Assembly (NCBI RefSeq): GCF_900188275.1
Contig: NZ_FZNY01000001.1
Span: 372,001-436,000 of the forward strand
Length of the DNA: 64,000 nucleotides
Origin: Dokdonia pacifica
GTDB lineage: Bacteria; Bacteroidota; Bacteroidia; Flavobacteriales; Flavobacteriaceae
Direction: 5' to 3'
Made by a program: the position numbers and the translations under genes. How positions within the stretch are numbered: the first letter of the stretch is position 1; each line of letters starts with the position of its first letter. Of this stretch, positions 8,529-17,004 are shown piece by piece. Under the pieces are notes generated by a model. The model made no database searches. It was given only the letters and a program-made list of their open reading frames with translations, and was not told the DNA's origin.

Positions 8529-10493
8529 TTAGTTCCAACTCATTCGCTGTAACCTAACAGCATTCAAAATTGCCAATAATGCCACTCCAACGTCTGCAAA
8601 AACAGCTTCCCACATTGTTGCTAAACCACCTGCCCCTAAAATCAAGACAACCAATTTAACTCCAAAAGCCAATATGATATTCTGCCATACAATTTTTCGA
8701 GTAGAACGACTTATTTTTATAGCTCTAACTACTTTTGACGGTTGGTCGGTTTGAATGATTACGTCTGCAGTTTCAATAGCCACATCACTTCCCAAACCAC
8801 CCATCGCAATCCCCACGTTACTTGCGGCTAAAACAGGTGCGTCATTGATTCCATCGCCGATAAAGGCCACTTTATTTTCTGGATTTTTCTTCAAAATTTC
8901 AACCTCATTTAATTTATCCTCTGGTAATAGGCCGCCTTTTGCTTTTTCAACATTTAATTCTTTTGCAATTTGTTGTGTTATGGAATCTTTATCACCTGAA
9001 AGCATTATAATATTTTTAATACCTACTTTGTGTAATGCTGAAATCGTTTCTTTGGCATCTTCTTTTAATTCGTCTGCTATCACCACATAACCAGCGAACT
9101 TATTATCTATTGCTACTAATACAATAGATTCTACAATAGATTCGGTTTCAGTTGGAACATCTATAGCATTGGCTATCATTAATGCTTTATTTCCTACTAA
9201 AATAGCTCTACCATTTACAACACCTTTTAAGCCTTTACCTGCAATTTCAGAGACTTCCTTTGCTTCAAAGTCTTCACCATTTTCTTTATACTCCATAATG
9301 GCTTTTGCAATAGGATGCGTGGATTGTTCCTCCAGAGCCATTAGGTATTTCATAAATTCAGATTCTTCCCAACCTATAGCTTTAATTTCCTTGATTTTGA
9401 AAACACCTTTGGTAACTGTTCCTGTTTTGTCCATCACCAAGGTATTTATTTTGGTCATCGCATCTAAAAACGAAGCACCTTTAAATAAAATACCGTTCTT
9501 TGAAGCTGCGCCTAATCCACCGAAATAACCCAATGGAATAGAAATCACCAATGCGCAAGGACAAGAAATCACCAAGAATATTAAGGCTCTGTAAAGCCAA
9601 TCTCTAAACACATAATCATCAACGAAAAAGTAAGGTAGGAAAGTAACTCCAATAGCCAAAAACACAACTATTGGTGTATATATACGAGCAAACTGCCTAA
9701 TGAATAATTCCGTTTTGGATTTACGTGCCGTAGCGTTTTGAACCAAATCCAATATTCTGGCTATAGAACTATCTTCAAACTTATTAGTTACTTCAACTTC
9801 AATGACACTTTCTAAATTGATACTACCTGCATATACTTTGGCTTCTTTTAAAATAGAATCTGGTTTGCTTTCTCCCGTTAAGGCTGCAGTATTTAATGAT
9901 GCTTTTTCAGATAATAGTAACCCATCCAACGGAATTTTTTCACCTACTCTAATTTGAATCTTTTCTCCAATATTTACATCTTCTGGTGAAACACTTTTAT
10001 AATCGCCATCACGAAGTACATTGGCTTCTTTTGGGCGAACATCCAACAAGGCTTTGATATTACCCTTTGCTCTTTTAACCGCAGCATTTTGGAATAGTTC
10101 ACCTACCGCATAAAATAGCATTACAGCTACGCCTTCGGGATATTCACCAATGACAAATGCGCCAATAGTAGCAATAGACATTAAAAAGAACTCTGTGAAG
10201 AAATCGCCTTTTTTTATACTTTCCCACCCTTCTTTCACTACAGGAAATCCAACAGGGATATAGGCTATTGCATACCAAAGAATACGAATCCAACCAGAAA
10301 AACGTGGAAAGGCATCAAAATAATCAATCGCAATTCCAGCAATCAGCATTACAAGACTAAAAATAGAGGGCAAGTAGGTTCTAAAATCGAATATTACTTC
10401 AGTACTGTTATTGTTATGGCCGCCATCGTGACTGTGCTCACCTTGGTGTTCTTTAGGTTTTAAGTCGCGTAAGTTTATTTTTTTCTTTTTCAT
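8529..10493 (-). CDS. Zn/Cd/Pb-type P1B ATPase
   Basis: 654 residues. Instead of an HMA domain it begins with a short His-rich tail (GEHSHDGGHNN, about residues 18-30). Present are the CPC motif (C311-P-C313), actuator TGES (ALTGESKPD), phosphorylation Asp355 in DKTGTVTKG, THPIAKA, LSGDKDS and GDGINDAPVLAASNVGIAMG. The final membrane region carries a lysine and aspartates (GVKLVVLI, DVGVALLAILNAVR) as in ZntA/CadA. It is expected to export Zn2+, Cd2+ or Pb2+ from the cytoplasm. It follows the Fur-family regulator gene, separated by a hairpin. Confidence 0.92.
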   Translation of the reverse strand: MKKKKINLRDLKPKEHQGEHSHDGGHNNNSTEVIFDFRTYLPSIFSLVMLIAGIAIDYFDAFPRFSGWIRILWYAIAYIPVGFPVVKEGWESIKKGDFFTEFFLMSIATIGAFVIGEYPEGVAVMLFYAVGELFQNAAVKRAKGNIKALLDVRPKEANVLRDGDYKSVSPEDVNIGEKIQIRVGEKIPLDGLLLSEKASLNTAALTGESKPDSILKEAKVYAGSINLESVIEVEVTNKFEDSSIARILDLVQNATARKSKTELFIRQFARIYTPIVVFLAIGVTFLPYFFVDDYVFRDWLYRALIFLVISCPCALVISIPLGYFGGLGAASKNGILFKGASFLDAMTKINTLVMDKTGTVTKGVFKIKEIKAIGWEESEFMKYLMALEEQSTHPIAKAIMEYKENGEDFEAKEVSEIAGKGLKGVVNGRAILVGNKALMIANAIDVPTETESIVESIVLVAIDNKFAGYVVIADELKEDAKETISALHKVGIKNIIMLSGDKDSITQQIAKELNVEKAKGGLLPEDKLNEVEILKKNPENKVAFIGDGINDAPVLAASNVGIAMGGLGSDVAIETADVIIQTDQPSKVVRAIKISRSTRKIVWQNIILAFGVKLVVLILGAGGLATMWEAVFADVGVALLAILNAVRLQRMSWN

Positions 10494-10510
10494 AATCTGT
10501 GCAAATAATT

Positions 10511-10552
10511 AAAAATTGTAGTGCAACGGAAGTGCATTTATTGAGCACTACA
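10511..10552 (-). terminator. Hairpin between the Fur-family gene and the Zn/Cd ATPase gene
   Basis: Inverted repeat TGTAGTGC (10517-10524) and GCACTACA (10545-10552), reading on the minus strand into ATTTTT. It spans the stop codon of the regulator. It could act as a terminator or partial attenuator that sets ATPase levels below those of the upstream genes. Confidence 0.4.
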
Positions 10553-10954
10553 TTTCTCGCAAATTCCCTTTAACACCAAATTGGCATCCTCAGCCACATA
10601 GCCTTCTGGCAAGTTAATATTTGGAATTTTATGTTCGGTAAGACAAACGGTCTCATTACAATTATTGCAATGAAAATGTAAATGCAAATCCTGTTCGAGT
10701 TCACAATTGCATCCTGTTTCACAGAGCGCATATTTTTGAACGCCCGTACCATCATCTATTTGGTGCACTACACCTTTCTGTTCAAACGTTTTTAGGGTTC
10801 TGAATAACGTTGTTCTATCTGCTTTCGCAAAAGCGTTCTCAATATCCGTGAGCGCAATGGCAACTTCGCTTTCAGCCATATACTTATAAATCAAAATGCG
10901 CATTGCCGTAGGCCGAACGCCATTTTCAGTAAGTCTTTGTTCTATTTCTTTCAT
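10538..10954 (-). CDS. Fur-family metalloregulator (Zur/PerR-like)
   Basis: 138 residues. Winged-helix DNA-binding part (about 1-80, RPTAMRILIYKYM and ADRTTLFRTLKTFEQKG) and a dimerisation/metal part with HLHFHCNNC and a terminal CEKC, the structural zinc cysteines of Fur proteins. An additional CETGCNC stretch is in the linker. Position between a Zn/Cd ATPase and an RND efflux system suggests it senses zinc or a related metal and controls these genes. A candidate operator, TGCAAC-N3-GTTGCA, is in the promoter of the first gene of this group (16977-16991). Confidence 0.88.
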   Translation of the reverse strand: MKEIEQRLTENGVRPTAMRILIYKYMAESEVAIALTDIENAFAKADRTTLFRTLKTFEQKGVVHQIDDGTGVQKYALCETGCNCELEQDLHLHFHCNNCNETVCLTEHKIPNINLPEGYVAEDANLVLKGICEKCSAQ

Positions 10955-10970
10955 TATTTAGTCTTATTTA

Positions 10971-12173
10971 TCAATGTCCGTGTTCTTCAGATTCACCTTT
11001 TTTCATTTCTGCCATTAAATAGTAAGCATTGTTAAATGCGTATTCTACATTTGATTTTTGTTCTGTTAGAAAGTCAATGGCAATCCATTCTCCATCTTGA
11101 GTACTCTTTATAACTTCATAGGGCATAAAAGCCCAATTATCACCTTCCTTTTCAGCTGAAAACACAAAGAACCTGTTGCCATCAGCAGCTATGGCACTCT
11201 CGGGCATTGCCAATGTTTTAGTGTTGTCAGTTTGAATGCGTCCCTGGATATACATTCCGGGAATCAGGTTCCCTTCCTTATTTTCAATTTCAGCGTGTAC
11301 GTGTATTGCTTTTGGATTCTGTTCAAAAGTCTTTCCTACGGAATAGATTTCTGCGGTAAGTTCCTTGCCAGGAATGGATTGAACATTGAAAGTGATTTTC
11401 TGCCCTTCCTTAACCTTATATACGTCCTTTTCAAAAACCATTAAATCTGCGTGCACGTGATGCGTATCTACAATTTCCATTAGGTCGGTCTGGGGTTCTA
11501 CATATTGGCCTGTTTTAATTTCTACCTTTTGTACAAAGCCTTCAATAGGACTTCTAAGTGCTACCCGCTGATAAATTGTTCCGTTTCTTACGCCTGAGGC
11601 ACTAATGCTCAGCTGTTTTAGTTGAGCTTCCAATCCGTTAGCCATACTTCGGGATGCTTGATATTCGGCTTCTGCCTTTTGAAAATTTGCACCGCTGCCA
11701 ACACCTGCTTCGTACAGGGTTTTTTGCCGTTCATATTCCTTTTTGAGAAACTGGCTATTACTATAGGCGTTGAGATAATCTGTCTGTTTCTGGATAATAT
11801 TGGGGTGTGAGAGATAGGCGACGGTTTGTCCTTTATTGACCTTATCGCCTTCGATAACCTCAATGGAAACTACATTAGCACCAACCACCGTAGTTATAGT
11901 AGCTTCGTTTTGTGGTGGGACTTCCAACTGACCATTGGCTTTCACGTACCCACTCATATTTCGCATTGGTAAGATATCGATTTGCATTTGTAATGCATCA
12001 AACTGCTTTTCTGTTAATAGCACTTCCTCGGCTTCACCTTCGGAATGCTCTTCTTTCATTTCAGAATTTGTTTCTTTATTTTCTGCGGCACCACTTTTCG
12101 AATCGCCACAAGAGGCAAAGCCTAAAAGCATTGTCAGTAGCCCTATAATTGTGTATTTAGATAGATTTTTCAT
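10971..12173 (-). CDS. RND efflux periplasmic adaptor (CusB/CzcB type), lipoprotein
   Basis: 400 residues. Lipoprotein signal with lipobox LLGFASC at about residue 22. The following acidic/His-containing linker (EEHSEGEAEEV) precedes the barrel-sandwich/lipoyl domain, alpha-hairpin (about 130-195) and beta-barrel domains of membrane-fusion proteins; the C-terminus is His-rich (GESEEHGH). It links the inner-membrane RND pump to the outer-membrane channel. Its start overlaps the stop of the pump gene by one base (TAATG), indicating translational coupling. Confidence 0.9.
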   Translation of the reverse strand: MKNLSKYTIIGLLTMLLGFASCGDSKSGAAENKETNSEMKEEHSEGEAEEVLLTEKQFDALQMQIDILPMRNMSGYVKANGQLEVPPQNEATITTVVGANVVSIEVIEGDKVNKGQTVAYLSHPNIIQKQTDYLNAYSNSQFLKKEYERQKTLYEAGVGSGANFQKAEAEYQASRSMANGLEAQLKQLSISASGVRNGTIYQRVALRSPIEGFVQKVEIKTGQYVEPQTDLMEIVDTHHVHADLMVFEKDVYKVKEGQKITFNVQSIPGKELTAEIYSVGKTFEQNPKAIHVHAEIENKEGNLIPGMYIQGRIQTDNTKTLAMPESAIAADGNRFFVFSAEKEGDNWAFMPYEVIKSTQDGEWIAIDFLTEQKSNVEYAFNNAYYLMAEMKKGESEEHGH

Positions 12174-15100
12174 TATTGTTTGAAATATTGTAGTTCAAAA
12201 ACTGATTTTAGGTAATTGTCGAGAGCGGCCAGCGCATCCATTTCGGTCTGTATGGCATCCCTTATGATTTGAGTGAAAGCTGCGTAATCAACCGCACCTT
12301 CTCTATAAGCTAATAACGCGCCCCGTCTTTGCTCTCCGGCAAGTGGCAACGCTTTATCTTTATAAAATTGCCAAGATACTTTCCACTTTTGATAGGCTTG
12401 TACAGCTTGTCGATATTCTGATTGCAATTGGCGTTTTACAAAGTCCGCATTAGTCTTGGCAATTTCACTGTCTATTTTAGCGGCCTTGGCTTGACTTCGT
12501 TTTGTTCCAGAGAATAGGGGAACAGATATTCCTGCTTGATAAGTGTAAAACCCGTTGCTTCCATTCACTTGTTGTAATCCGCCCTGAAGATTTAGATTTG
12601 GTAACAAATCAGAACGAGCAGCTTTATAGCCAGCTTCGGCTTCGTCGATTCGCTTTTGTGAAAGTTCCAGTTCGGGATGATTCTTTATACTTGCGGATAT
12701 TCCCAATACAGCAACTTCACTTTCGTCCAGTGTGTCGGGAACGGTGTAAAAAGTATCGGAAACCAACCAAAGGTTAAGCTTTTGCAGCGCAATGGCATAG
12801 TCGCTCTCGGCCTGTTGCAGTTTATTATTGATTTGCAACGCCTGATTGGTTGCAGATGAATATTCCAATCTTGAAATAGCCTCTACCTTATAATTGAGTT
12901 CGATTGCTTTTTCAAACTGTGAATAGATAGAATCCAGTTCACGGTAGAGTATAAATTTCTGTCTTTGTTGGTACGCTTGAGACCACGCCTTTTTCACTTC
13001 CTGTTCCACTTGCAGTCCAGAAAGGTTGAGCGCAGTTTCTGCCAATGCAATTCGCTTTTCCTGTAAACGCTTCTTTGCACCAATACCAAATAGATTGATA
13101 TTCTGCTGACCTACACCCACTAAAGTGTAAATACCTTGACCATCGTTTACTTCCTCACCGCCTATAAAAACTTGGGTGTTCCCTAAGTCATACGCTGTGC
13201 CTTTAAGGGCGTTCTGTTTTTGAATTTCCAACTGTTTTGTTTTCAATAGCGGATAATTTTTCTTTGCAATTTCCACTGCTTGTTTAAACGAGATAGCAGG
13301 TATTGCATCACTTTCTTGAACTTGTTGCGCTTTCGCGAAAGCCGAAGTAAGTAGTAAGCACACCATAGCTGTTGCGGTTATGAACTTAGGATTGAGCTTC
13401 GTCTTACGTTCAGAACGCTTTTCTACCCATTGATAAAAAATTGGAAGGATAAAAAGGGTCAATAATGTTGAAGTAATCAAACCACCTATAACAACAGTTG
13501 CAAGTGGTCGCTGTACTTCAGCTCCTGCGGATGCAGAAACGGCCATAGGCAAAAAACCAAGTATATCGGTAAAGGCCGTGAGCATAATAGGCCGTACTCT
13601 TCTTTTTGTTCCCTCTACAATACGTTCTTTAAGGTCGGTAACACCTTCCTCTTTCAACTCGTTCAGTCCGCTAATCATCACCAAACCATTCAGTACAGCA
13701 ACACCAAATAATACGATAAAGCCGACACCCGCGGAAATGCTAAAGGGCATATCCCTAAGCCATAGGGCAAAAACACCACCTATAGTAGCCATCGGTATAG
13801 CCAAATAAATCATCAAGGTCTGTGGAAAAGATTTTAACGCAAAGTAAATCAGGATGAATATTAACAATAATGCAATAGGAACAACAGTCTGCAATCGGTC
13901 ACTTGCCCTTTCTAGATTCTCGAATGCACCTCCATAGCGTATAAAATACCCTGGGGGTAAATCAAGATTTGCATCCAGTTTATCCTTTATCTCATTGACT
14001 AATGATTCTACATCCCGTCCACGGACATTTACACCCACATAGGTTCTACGATTGGTATTATCCCGGCTTATCTGCATCGGTCCTGGTGTGTATTCGATAT
14101 TTGCCAATTCTTGAAGTGGAATTTGTGAACCGTTTGGTAAATTGATGTATAGATTTCTGATGTCGTTGATATCTGTACGGTTCTGCTCATCGAGTCTAAC
14201 GACCAAATCGAAACGCTTTTCGCCCTCAAAGATGATACCCGCATATCCGCCTGCAAAAGCAGATTGGACTATCGTATTGAGTTGGTCGATGCTGACACCA
14301 TATTGTGCCAGTTTATCGCGATTGTACTTTATGGTCATTTGAGGTAAGCCTGAAGTAGCTTCCGCTCTCATATCGCCTATACCTTCAGTACCTGCTATGA
14401 TTTTGGTAATCTCGTCCGCTTTGGCAGCAAGTACATCAATATCCTCACCATATATTTTAATAGCAACATCCTCACGGATGCCTTCCAAAAGTTCATTGAA
14501 CCTCATTTCGATGGGTTGGGTAAACTCATAGTTGACACCTGGGATAATACTTACGGCATCCTTCATCTTATTTATAAGTTCATCCTTTGAATCAGCTGAC
14601 ACCCATTCGTCCTGTGGTTTCAGTATAACGAATACATCTGCAAAGTCCATCGGCATCGGGTCGGTAGGTACTTCAGCCACACCGATACGACTCACAATTT
14701 TTTCCACTTCAGGAAATTCAGCCTTTACAATGCGTTCTACTTTAGTAGTTGTCTCAATAGTTTCGCTGAGCGAACTACCGGGTTTAAGGATGGCGTGGAA
14801 GGCAATATCACCCTCATCCAATTGTGGGATAAACTCGCCGCCCATTTTAGAAAATACAAATACGGCTACAGCGAATATGGCAACTGCAATACCCACAACC
14901 CACTTTCCTTTTTTCAAGGCTCGCATTAAAAGGGGTTCATACTTATGTTGTACCCATTGCACAAAACGGTCGCTCCAAGATTTTTTTTCCGTTTTGGGTG
15001 GTTTTAAAAATAAGGCTGACATCATAGGCACATAGGTTAGACACAGAATCATTGCCCCCATCATCGCAAATATGAATGTTAATGCCATTGGCTGGAACAT

Positions 15101-16516
15101 CTTTCCTTCTACACCTTCCAATGCTAAAATGGGAAGGAATACAATTAGGATTATCAACTGGCCGAAAAAAGCAGCATTCATCATCTTTTTGGATGCATCG
15201 GCAGCGATTACGTCTCGGTCTTCCTTTTTTAAAGCTTTCTTTTTAAATATATAACTACCCATAAGAAATACGCTTGCTTCCACAATGATAACCGCGCCAT
15301 CGACAATGATTCCGAAGTCGATTGCCCCTAAACTCATTAGGTTTGCCCAGACGTTAAAAACATTCATCAGTATAAAAGCGAATAATAAGGATAGCGGTAT
15401 AGTAGAAGCTACAATCAATCCACCACGCCAGTTACCTAGCAAAAAAACCAAAACAAAAATTACGATGAGTGCACCTTCCAGTAGATTGTTGCGCACTGTA
15501 CCAGTAGTTTCGTTTATAAGCTTACTTCTATCCAATAAAGGTTGAATGACAACCCCTTCAGGTAGAGATTTCTGTATTTCGGTCATTCTTTCCTTCACTC
15601 GGACGATGACCTCATTTGAGTTTGCACCTTTAAGCATCATTACCAATCCACCAACGACTTCACCTTCACCATCCTGTGTCAATGCTCCATAGCGTACGGC
15701 AGAACCAAAACGTACATCGGCAACATCACTTACGGTTATTGGTATACCATTTTCATTTTTGATAATGATTTTTTTAATGTCATCAAGGTTGCGTACCAAA
15801 CCTTCGCCACGGATAAAGTTGGCTTGGTGATTTTTTTCGATATAAGCACCACCTGTATTTTTATTGTTGGCTTCCAAGGCTTCAAAAACATCAGTAATGG
15901 CAAGACCGATAGCCTTTAGCTCATTGGGGTCTACGGCTACCTCATACTGTTTTATTTTTCCGCCAATGGCATTGATTTCAACAACCCCTGGAACCATTGC
16001 CATTTGTCTTTGAACAATCCAGTCTTGCATCGTACGTAAATCGGACAAAGAATATTTATCCTGAAACTCAGGTTCAACTTTCAGGGTATATTGATATACT
16101 TCGCCCAAGCCTGTTGAAATAGGTCCCATAGACGGTTGCCCTAGTTCTTCGGGTATCTGCTCACGAACTTCAGTCAGTTTTTCGGAAACAAGCTGACGTG
16201 GTAGATACGTTCCCATATCATCATCAAATACCACCGTAACCACGGAAAGTCCAAATCGTGAAATCGAGCGGATTTCCTTTACATTGGGCAGATTGCTCAT
16301 AGCAACTTCTATTGGATAGGTAACGAATTGCTCGATATCCTCTGTACCCAGATTGGGCGATTGAGTGATGACTTGCACCTGATTATTAGTAATATCTGGT
16401 ACGGCGTCAATAGGGACTTGAGTCATACTATAGATACCTGCACCGATTAGTGCCAAGGTTAGCAGACCAATTATAAATTTGTTATTGATTGAAAAATCAA
16501 TGATTTTGTTAATCAT
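12173..16516 (-). CDS. CzcA/CusA heavy-metal RND pump fused to a TolC/CzcC-like outer-membrane channel
   Basis: 1447 residues. Residues 1 to about 1035 are a complete heavy-metal RND transporter: N-terminal helix, porter domain, GAIDFGIIVDGAVIIVEA in helix 4, second porter half and the last helices (TLFILPIFYQWVEKR). Then comes NPKFITATAMVCLLLTSAFA-KAQ (about 1043-1064), which looks like a signal peptide, and from 1075 a TolC/OMF protein (ISFKQAVEIAKKNYP, coiled-coil helices, VPLFSGTKRSQAKAAK). Pump and channel are normally separate genes. It expels divalent cations (Zn, Cd, Co) or Cu/Ag from the periplasm. Fusions of this kind occur in Bacteroidetes. Confidence 0.92.
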   Translation of the reverse strand: MINKIIDFSINNKFIIGLLTLALIGAGIYSMTQVPIDAVPDITNNQVQVITQSPNLGTEDIEQFVTYPIEVAMSNLPNVKEIRSISRFGLSVVTVVFDDDMGTYLPRQLVSEKLTEVREQIPEELGQPSMGPISTGLGEVYQYTLKVEPEFQDKYSLSDLRTMQDWIVQRQMAMVPGVVEINAIGGKIKQYEVAVDPNELKAIGLAITDVFEALEANNKNTGGAYIEKNHQANFIRGEGLVRNLDDIKKIIIKNENGIPITVSDVADVRFGSAVRYGALTQDGEGEVVGGLVMMLKGANSNEVIVRVKERMTEIQKSLPEGVVIQPLLDRSKLINETTGTVRNNLLEGALIVIFVLVFLLGNWRGGLIVASTIPLSLLFAFILMNVFNVWANLMSLGAIDFGIIVDGAVIIVEASVFLMGSYIFKKKALKKEDRDVIAADASKKMMNAAFFGQLIILIVFLPILALEGVEGKMFQPMALTFIFAMMGAMILCLTYVPMMSALFLKPPKTEKKSWSDRFVQWVQHKYEPLLMRALKKGKWVVGIAVAIFAVAVFVFSKMGGEFIPQLDEGDIAFHAILKPGSSLSETIETTTKVERIVKAEFPEVEKIVSRIGVAEVPTDPMPMDFADVFVILKPQDEWVSADSKDELINKMKDAVSIIPGVNYEFTQPIEMRFNELLEGIREDVAIKIYGEDIDVLAAKADEITKIIAGTEGIGDMRAEATSGLPQMTIKYNRDKLAQYGVSIDQLNTIVQSAFAGGYAGIIFEGEKRFDLVVRLDEQNRTDINDIRNLYINLPNGSQIPLQELANIEYTPGPMQISRDNTNRRTYVGVNVRGRDVESLVNEIKDKLDANLDLPPGYFIRYGGAFENLERASDRLQTVVPIALLLIFILIYFALKSFPQTLMIYLAIPMATIGGVFALWLRDMPFSISAGVGFIVLFGVAVLNGLVMISGLNELKEEGVTDLKERIVEGTKRRVRPIMLTAFTDILGFLPMAVSASAGAEVQRPLATVVIGGLITSTLLTLFILPIFYQWVEKRSERKTKLNPKFITATAMVCLLLTSAFAKAQQVQESDAIPAISFKQAVEIAKKNYPLLKTKQLEIQKQNALKGTAYDLGNTQVFIGGEEVNDGQGIYTLVGVGQQNINLFGIGAKKRLQEKRIALAETALNLSGLQVEQEVKKAWSQAYQQRQKFILYRELDSIYSQFEKAIELNYKVEAISRLEYSSATNQALQINNKLQQAESDYAIALQKLNLWLVSDTFYTVPDTLDESEVAVLGISASIKNHPELELSQKRIDEAEAGYKAARSDLLPNLNLQGGLQQVNGSNGFYTYQAGISVPLFSGTKRSQAKAAKIDSEIAKTNADFVKRQLQSEYRQAVQAYQKWKVSWQFYKDKALPLAGEQRRGALLAYREGAVDYAAFTQIIRDAIQTEMDALAALDNYLKSVFELQYFKQ

Positions 16517-16531
16517 AGAATGAAAAGGGTA

Positions 16532-16647
16532 TTAATTCAGTTTACATTCGCGTTGAACACTTAGAGTACAATGCAACGCACGACCTTGATATATCCAAAT
16601 TGGGATACATCAGAACAGGACATAGTTATCCTTTAAAACTGAATTAA
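16532..16647. repeat. 12-bp inverted repeat flanking the gap before the RND gene
   Basis: TTAATTCAGTTT (16532-16543) and AAACTGAATTAA (16636-16647), 92 bases apart, enclose the intergenic region between two minus-strand genes; the right copy overlaps the stop codon of the small Cys/His protein. It could pair over a long loop in RNA or mark the ends of a tiny inserted element. No open frame is inside. Confidence 0.5.
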
Positions 16648-16952
16648 ACCTGTGGTGGCTGTAAAAGGGAAAGTGAAATATCCTTACCTACACTATCAAA
16701 ATGGTTAAAGTTATCTTGCGAAATTAGTGGTTGCAGGGGTTCAAACACCGTAAGTCCAAAATTTATGGTATGAACGTGGCAACAATGGCACTGGCAAAAC
16801 GGCGAGCAAAGTTCGCAATCTTGGTTGTGGTCGCCATCAAAATCAACCATTGCAACAACTTGGGAATCATCATTAATGTTTCCAGTATCGCTACAAGGCA
16901 CTACATTGAGTGCTAAAAAATATAATGATAGTATGAATGCGAAATATTTCAA
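16644..16952 (-). CDS. Small secreted Cys/His-rich protein (DUF6660-like)
   Basis: 102 residues with a signal peptide (ending near VVPCSD) and a dense metal-binding cluster CELCSPFCQCHCCHVH (about residues 46-61). It resembles the DUF6660 family that accompanies metal RND systems in flavobacteria (family name from memory, moderate certainty). A periplasmic metal sink or sensor in front of the pump is the likely role. It is the first gene of the pump-adaptor-regulator-ATPase group and carries the group's candidate promoter and operator. Confidence 0.75.
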   Translation of the reverse strand: MKYFAFILSLYFLALNVVPCSDTGNINDDSQVVAMVDFDGDHNQDCELCSPFCQCHCCHVHTINFGLTVFEPLQPLISQDNFNHFDSVGKDISLSLLQPPQV

Positions 16953-16966
16953 GTTACAAAGATAAA

Positions 16967-16991
16967 AATATTATGATGCAACTGTGTTGCA
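16967..16991 (-). promoter_or_regulatory. Promoter -7 box with overlapping Fur/Zur-like operator
   Basis: On the minus strand TATCTTTG (16974-16967) fits the Bacteroidetes -7 consensus TAnnTTTG. Directly upstream is the inverted repeat TGCAAC-ACA-GTTGCA (16991-16977). A protein bound here would block the promoter. The Fur-family regulator encoded further down the same gene group is the natural candidate. Confidence 0.5.
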
Positions 16992-17004
16992 AATATGATT
17001 AAGG

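Noticed and set aside
8529-10493. Second copper ATPase
   Set aside because: No HMA domain, His-rich start and C-terminal membrane residues as in ZntA/CadA point to Zn/Cd.
14532-15035. 167-codon plus-strand frame inside the RND gene
   Set aside because: Shadow of a highly conserved pump region; Ser/Thr/Ile-rich composition typical of antisense frames.
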